Positions 6,241 through 9,179 of a DNA stretch of 9,179 bases are shown one piece after another. Under the pieces are notes generated by a model that worked only from the letters and a program-made list of their open reading frames with translations, searched no databases and was not told the origin of the DNA. Source of the stretch: Mycobacterium sp. (GTDB taxonomy: Bacteria; Actinomycetota; Actinomycetes; Mycobacteriales; Mycobacteriaceae); contig JAHFVB010000164.1 in the NCBI GenBank assembly GCA_023264755.1, positions 1 through 9,179 on the forward strand, read 5' to 3'. Both the position numbers and the translations under genes were made by a program. How positions within the stretch are numbered: the first letter of the stretch is position 1; the number at the start of each line of letters is the position of its first letter.

Positions 6241-7143
6241 TCACTCGGCGAGGGCGTCGACCAGTCCCCAGTCCAGCGCCGTGGACGCGTCGATGAACCT
6301 GCCCGAGAGCACCAGATAGGCCGTGCGCCAACGGCCGATGCGCCGGGTGATGCTCACGGTCCCGCCTGCACCAGGCAGAAGTCCCAGCGCCAACTCGGGC
6401 AGCCCCAGGGTGGCGTCGGGCCGGCACGTCACGTGTCCGCAGAACGCCGCCATTTCCAGCCCGCTGCCCAGCACCTGACCATGCACTTCGGCCCGGCAGG
6501 CCCGGCCCAGCCGAGTGGTCAGCGCGTCGAGCGCCAACGCCGGGCTGTGCCGCGTGCGGGCCAGGTGGGCGCTGGCGGGATCGCTGAAGGTGCCGAACTC
6601 GGCCAGATCGCCTCCGCTGCAGAAGGATGGCCCGTTGCCGCTGAGCACGACCTCCATCACCGACGTGTCGAGCAGCGCGACGTCGAGCGCTTCCAACAGC
6701 GCGGCGCGGGCGTCGGTCGAGAAGGCGTTGTGACGTTGTGGGCGGTTGAACCGGACGCGCAGGACGTCGCCCTCGCGTTCGGCCAGTACTGGATTCGGGA
6801 GTGCGGGCACGACGGCCGGTCCCCGCTCGGCCAGCCAGCGCGCGAACTCCGCACCGGACTGCAACGTGGAGTAGGCCAGCGACTCGGTGACCACACCGTT
6901 GAACGCCGGGGCTGCGACGTCGACGGCGCGCAGCACGTCGTCGCACACGGCGGCGGCCTGTGGCCAACGCGCGCAGCGCAATTCGAGTTCGGCCAACGCC
7001 TCCGAGACCGAGGGGACGGTGACGGTGCGGCGGTCGGCGCAGGGTTGTTCGACGAGTGTGAAAGTCGCTGCGTCGGAAGGTGACCCGAGGCCGACCAGCA
7101 CACCACCGGCCAGCTCGACGGCGCGCTGCGCAGGCAGGTTCAT
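6241..7143 (-). CDS. Crotonase-family protein (enoyl-CoA hydratase/isomerase) with N-terminal helical extension
   Basis: This 300-residue protein is likely to hydrate or isomerise an enoyl-CoA. The crotonase core starts only near residue 119: VLAEREGDVLRVRFNRPQRHNAF, then the CoA/oxyanion loop SFCSGGDL (173-180). GSGLEMAAFCG carries Glu230 and GLPELALGLLPGAGGT carries Glu250. The two glutamates are 20 residues apart, as are Glu144 and Glu164 of rat enoyl-CoA hydratase, so a hydratase active site is intact. The chain stops at GLVDALAE, where ordinary crotonases continue for about 60 helical residues. A similar helical stretch instead lies at the N-terminus (about 45-108: SVSEALAELELRCARWP, VVTESLAYSTLQSGAEFARW). 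The ATG at 7143 overlaps the acyl-CoA synthetase stop (ATGA), so the two are translationally coupled. The frame is open upstream through the synthetase gene, but that is a shadow. The exact reaction is uncertain. Confidence 0.87.
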   Translation of the reverse strand: MNLPAQRAVELAGGVLVGLGSPSDAATFTLVEQPCADRRTVTVPSVSEALAELELRCARWPQAAAVCDDVLRAVDVAAPAFNGVVTESLAYSTLQSGAEFARWLAERGPAVVPALPNPVLAEREGDVLRVRFNRPQRHNAFSTDARAALLEALDVALLDTSVMEVVLSGNGPSFCSGGDLAEFGTFSDPASAHLARTRHSPALALDALTTRLGRACRAEVHGQVLGSGLEMAAFCGHVTCRPDATLGLPELALGLLPGAGGTVSITRRIGRWRTAYLVLSGRFIDASTALDWGLVDALAE

Positions 7144-8672
7144 CCAGCCGGCGTCGAGTACTTGTCGATCAACGATTGCTTGTACAACTTGCCGGTGTCG
7201 GTCCGCGGCAGCTGCGCCTCGAACGAGATCGAGCGCGGACACTTGTAGTGCGACAGCCGATCTCGAAGCCAGGCCAGCAGCTCCTCGGCGAACTCCTCGG
7301 TGGCGTCGGCCGCGTCGACCGGCTGGACGACACCCTTGACGCGTTGCCCCATCTCGTCGTCGGGAATGCCGAAGACCGCGGCATCCATCACCTTCGGGTG
7401 GGTGACCAACATGTTCTCCGCTTCCTGCGGATAGATGTTCACCCCGCCGGAGATGATCATGTGGTGGCGGCGATCGGTGAGGTACAGATAGCCGTCCTCG
7501 TCGAGGTAGCCGATGTCGCCCACCGTCTTCCAGCCGCGCGAATCCCGCGACGACGCCGTCTTCTCGGCGTCGTTGAGGTACTCGAAGTCGAGCCCACCCT
7601 CGAAGTAGATCTCCCCGGCCCGTCCCGGTGGCAGCTCGTTGCCTTCCTCGTCGAGGATGTGGAGCACACCCGTCATCGGCTTGCCGACCGAGCCGGGATG
7701 GGCCAGCCAGTCCTCGGCCATGATGAGCGTCGAGCCGATGGCCTCCGAGGAGGCGTAGTACTCGTCGACGATGGGACCCCACCAGTCGATCATCTGCTTC
7801 TTGATGTCCACCGGGCACGGTGCGGCCGCATGCATGACCCGCTGCAGGCTCGACACGTCGTACGAATCCCGCACTTCGGCAGGAAGTTTCAACATCCGGG
7901 TGAACATCACCGGAACGAACTGCCCGTGGGTGACGCGATGCTTCTGGATGGCCTCCAACGCGCCCTCGGGGTCGAACTTCTCCAGCACCACGGTGGTGAT
8001 GCCGCCCGCCTGGGTCTGCATCGACCACACCGAGGGAGCGGTGTGGTAGAGCGGCGCGGGGCTCAGGTACACCGCGTCGGGGTGCATCCAGAAGCCGACC
8101 AGCGGCGCCATCAGGCCCGGCCATTCGGCGGGTGGCACGTGCGGCAGGTCGCGCTTGATGCCCTTCGGGCGTCCGGTGGTGCCCGAGGAGTACTGCAGCA
8201 GGTCGCCTTCGATCTCGTCGGCGATCGGGGTATCGGGTTGGTCGGCAACGCATTCCGGGTAGCGTTGCCAGCCCTCCAGCTCGCCGTCGGCGATGAGCAG
8301 CACCGCGGGCAGCCCGTTGGGCAGTTCCGCGCCGAGAGCGGCCAGCGTGTCCCGCACCGCGGCCGACCCGACGATGGCCTTGGCTGCGCTGTTGTCGATG
8401 ATGTAGGCCGCCTCGGCCGCCGTCAGGTGAGTGTTGATCGGCACGTAGTAGAGCCCGGCCCGGCGCGCGGCCCACATGACCGCGTGCATGTGCTCGTTGT
8501 TCTCCATGAGGATCGCCACCACGTCGCCCTCGACCAGACCGGCCGACCGGAACAGGTGCGCAAGCCGATTCGCCCTGGCTTCCAGTTCGCCGAACGTCAC
8601 CACCGTCCCCGACGGGTACATGATGATGGCCGGCTTGTCGGGCGTCGCTACGGCGGTGTCGCGAATCTGCAT
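7140..8672 (-). CDS. fadD4: Acyl-CoA synthetase / AMP-binding ligase (FadD4-like)
   Basis: This 510-residue adenylate-forming enzyme activates a carboxylic acid to its CoA thioester with ATP. The phosphate-binding loop YSSGTTGRPKG is at 161-171, YASSEAIGS carries Glu310, and VGDIGYLDEDGYLYLTDRR has Asp400, followed by MIISGGVNIYPQEAEN. The C-terminal catalytic lysine is Lys495 in PRTDTGKLYK. All core motifs are intact and the length is normal for the FadD/class I ligase family. No signal peptide or membrane segment is seen, so it is cytoplasmic. The ATG at 8672 starts six bases after a TAAAGT -10 box, as in leaderless mycobacterial mRNAs, and there is no Shine-Dalgarno. It heads an operon with the crotonase (ATGA overlap). 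The symbol is based on recalled synteny with M. tuberculosis Rv0214 near fadE3 and Rv0216. The acid it uses cannot be deduced. Confidence 0.92.
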   Translation of the reverse strand: MQIRDTAVATPDKPAIIMYPSGTVVTFGELEARANRLAHLFRSAGLVEGDVVAILMENNEHMHAVMWAARRAGLYYVPINTHLTAAEAAYIIDNSAAKAIVGSAAVRDTLAALGAELPNGLPAVLLIADGELEGWQRYPECVADQPDTPIADEIEGDLLQYSSGTTGRPKGIKRDLPHVPPAEWPGLMAPLVGFWMHPDAVYLSPAPLYHTAPSVWSMQTQAGGITTVVLEKFDPEGALEAIQKHRVTHGQFVPVMFTRMLKLPAEVRDSYDVSSLQRVMHAAAPCPVDIKKQMIDWWGPIVDEYYASSEAIGSTLIMAEDWLAHPGSVGKPMTGVLHILDEEGNELPPGRAGEIYFEGGLDFEYLNDAEKTASSRDSRGWKTVGDIGYLDEDGYLYLTDRRHHMIISGGVNIYPQEAENMLVTHPKVMDAAVFGIPDDEMGQRVKGVVQPVDAADATEEFAEELLAWLRDRLSHYKCPRSISFEAQLPRTDTGKLYKQSLIDKYSTPAG

Positions 8673-8709
8673 GAGCCGACTTTACGACGGCCCACTTGAC
8701 GGGTGTCAA
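8673..8709 (-). promoter_or_regulatory. Predicted leaderless SigA-type promoter of the fadD4-like operon
   Basis: On the minus strand TTGACA (8709-8704) is followed after 19 bp by TAAAGT (8684-8679), which fits TANNNT. Six bases later comes the ATG at 8672, so transcription would begin at the A of the start codon. The 19-bp spacer is longer than the usual 17-18. The -35 overlaps both the HNH gene stop codon and a perfect palindrome, so the promoter is probably regulated. Confidence 0.55.
8696..8709. promoter_or_regulatory. Palindromic operator candidate TTGAC-GGGT-GTCAA
   Basis: A perfect 5+5 inverted repeat with a 4-bp spacer lies over the -35 region of the predicted fadD4 promoter, 24-37 bp before its ATG. 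Size and position fit a dimeric repressor such as a TetR-type fatty-acid regulator. Which protein binds is not known, and the local GntR protein cannot be assumed. Confidence 0.5.
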
Positions 8710-9179
8710 CTAGGTCCTCGAGGCGGGCTCGTGGCGCGCTCGGCGTCGACGCGCTGGCGGCGGGCCGCGGCGCGGGTGGTCTGACGCTTGGGCATCGTCA
8801 GGCCTGCGGTGTGCTTGGCCGGCGGGCTGCCGGTCACGGTTGCCTCGGCGGTGGGCGCGCAGAGCTCGGGGAACAGCAACCGGCTACCGGGCCGGGTGGC
8901 GTAGGTCTGACCGTCGGGGTCAGTCCAGACGACCGTGCCGTCGGGCAGTTGCCGGTCCGACCAGCCGGGCCAGAACATCTTCAACAAATGATGTTCGCGG
9001 CAAAGGCATTTCAGATTCGACGCGCACGTCGGCCCATACGGATACGGGATGGTGTGATCGATGTCGGCGACGGTGGCCGGCCTGGTACAGCCGGGGAACC
9101 GGCACGTCAGATCGCGACACCGCACGAAGTCGGCGAGCGCTCGAGACGGCCGATAGCGCGGTTCCGGTGGCGCCTGCCC
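8706..9179 (-). CDS. HNH endonuclease of the DUF222 / 13E12 repeat family, 5'-truncated
   Basis: The last 157 residues of an HNH nuclease-domain protein are visible, and the frame continues past the right edge. The GTG at 9125 is therefore internal; RYRPSRALADFVRCRD reads upstream of and through it, as in full-length relatives. The nuclease fold shows CRDLTCRFPGC, the catalytic DIDHTIPYPYGPT, SNLKCLCREHHLLKMFW and a final WTDPDGQTYATRPGS strand. The HNH residues and zinc-binding cysteines all look intact. A basic, low-complexity tail (PKRQTTRAAARRQR) ends the protein. The family is abundant in mycobacteria, usually with an N-terminal DUF222 domain, which would lie outside the window. Its cellular role is not established. 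The stop overlaps the fadD4 promoter palindrome and is 33 bp from the fadD4 ATG. Functional linkage to the CoA genes is unlikely. Confidence 0.93.
   Translation of the reverse strand, partial: GQAPPEPRYRPSRALADFVRCRDLTCRFPGCTRPATVADIDHTIPYPYGPTCASNLKCLCREHHLLKMFWPGWSDRQLPDGTVVWTDPDGQTYATRPGSRLLFPELCAPTAEATVTGSPPAKHTAGLTMPKRQTTRAAARRQRVDAERATSPPRGPS

Noticed and set aside
7080..8699. 539-codon open frame on the plus strand opposite fadD4
   Set aside because: Long antisense frames are common in high-GC coding DNA. The translation is His/Arg/Val-rich and shows no recognisable motif.
7144..8709. Open extension of the crotonase frame through the ligase gene, giving an 822-residue fusion
   Set aside because: It is an alternative frame of fadD4, arginine- and glycine-rich with no domain. 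The ATGA overlap gives a clear separate start at 7143.

Overview
The window is high-GC actinobacterial DNA, most likely from a Mycobacterium or Mycolicibacterium. Three things point there: the strong G/C bias at third codon positions, a DUF222/13E12-type HNH endonuclease at the right edge, and a gene set and order that match, from memory, the M. tuberculosis fadD4 - fadE3 - Rv0216 - lipW neighbourhood (Rv0214-Rv0217c) in both order and relative orientation. No tRNA, rRNA, insertion sequence, CRISPR array or phage gene is visible. Genes are packed almost end to end, and no gene-free stretch exceeds about 40 bases.

Layout, left to right. (1) The 3' part of an HSL-family esterase (lipW-like, + strand) opens the window. 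(2) Facing it is a three-gene minus-strand run, read from right to left: a double-hotdog MaoC-type hydratase (Rv0216-like, start 4290), a family III CoA-transferase (start 3286) and an amidohydrolase (start 2014). (3) Diverging from the hydratase across a 39-bp gap, an acyl-CoA dehydrogenase (fadE3-like) is followed after 2 bp by a GntR/HutC-type regulator on the + strand. (4) Tail to tail with the regulator lies a second minus-strand operon: acyl-CoA synthetase (fadD4-like, start 8672), then a crotonase-family protein whose ATG overlaps the synthetase stop (ATGA). (5) The 3' end of an HNH endonuclease gene closes the window.

Together the genes look like a peripheral catabolic module. An esterase and an amidohydrolase could release a carboxylic acid. 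FadD4-like ligase or the CoA-transferase would make its CoA ester. The FadE3-like dehydrogenase would introduce a double bond, and two unrelated hydratase folds (MaoC hotdog and crotonase) could act on the enoyl-CoA. There is no 3-hydroxyacyl-CoA dehydrogenase or thiolase in the window, so the route is incomplete here. The substrate cannot be read from the sequence. The GntR regulator is the obvious candidate controller.

The most unusual points are these. Two CoA enzymes, the CoA-transferase and the crotonase, both appear to carry their family's normal C-terminal region at the N-terminus, i.e. they look circularly permuted. Four genes (crotonase, gntR, CoA-transferase, amidohydrolase) sit between genes that are neighbours in M. 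tuberculosis. There is a perfect TTGAC-N4-GTCAA palindrome over a predicted leaderless fadD4 promoter, a 14-bp tandem repeat bridging a stop/start junction, and a duplicated GGCCGTAC element around the divergent start codons.
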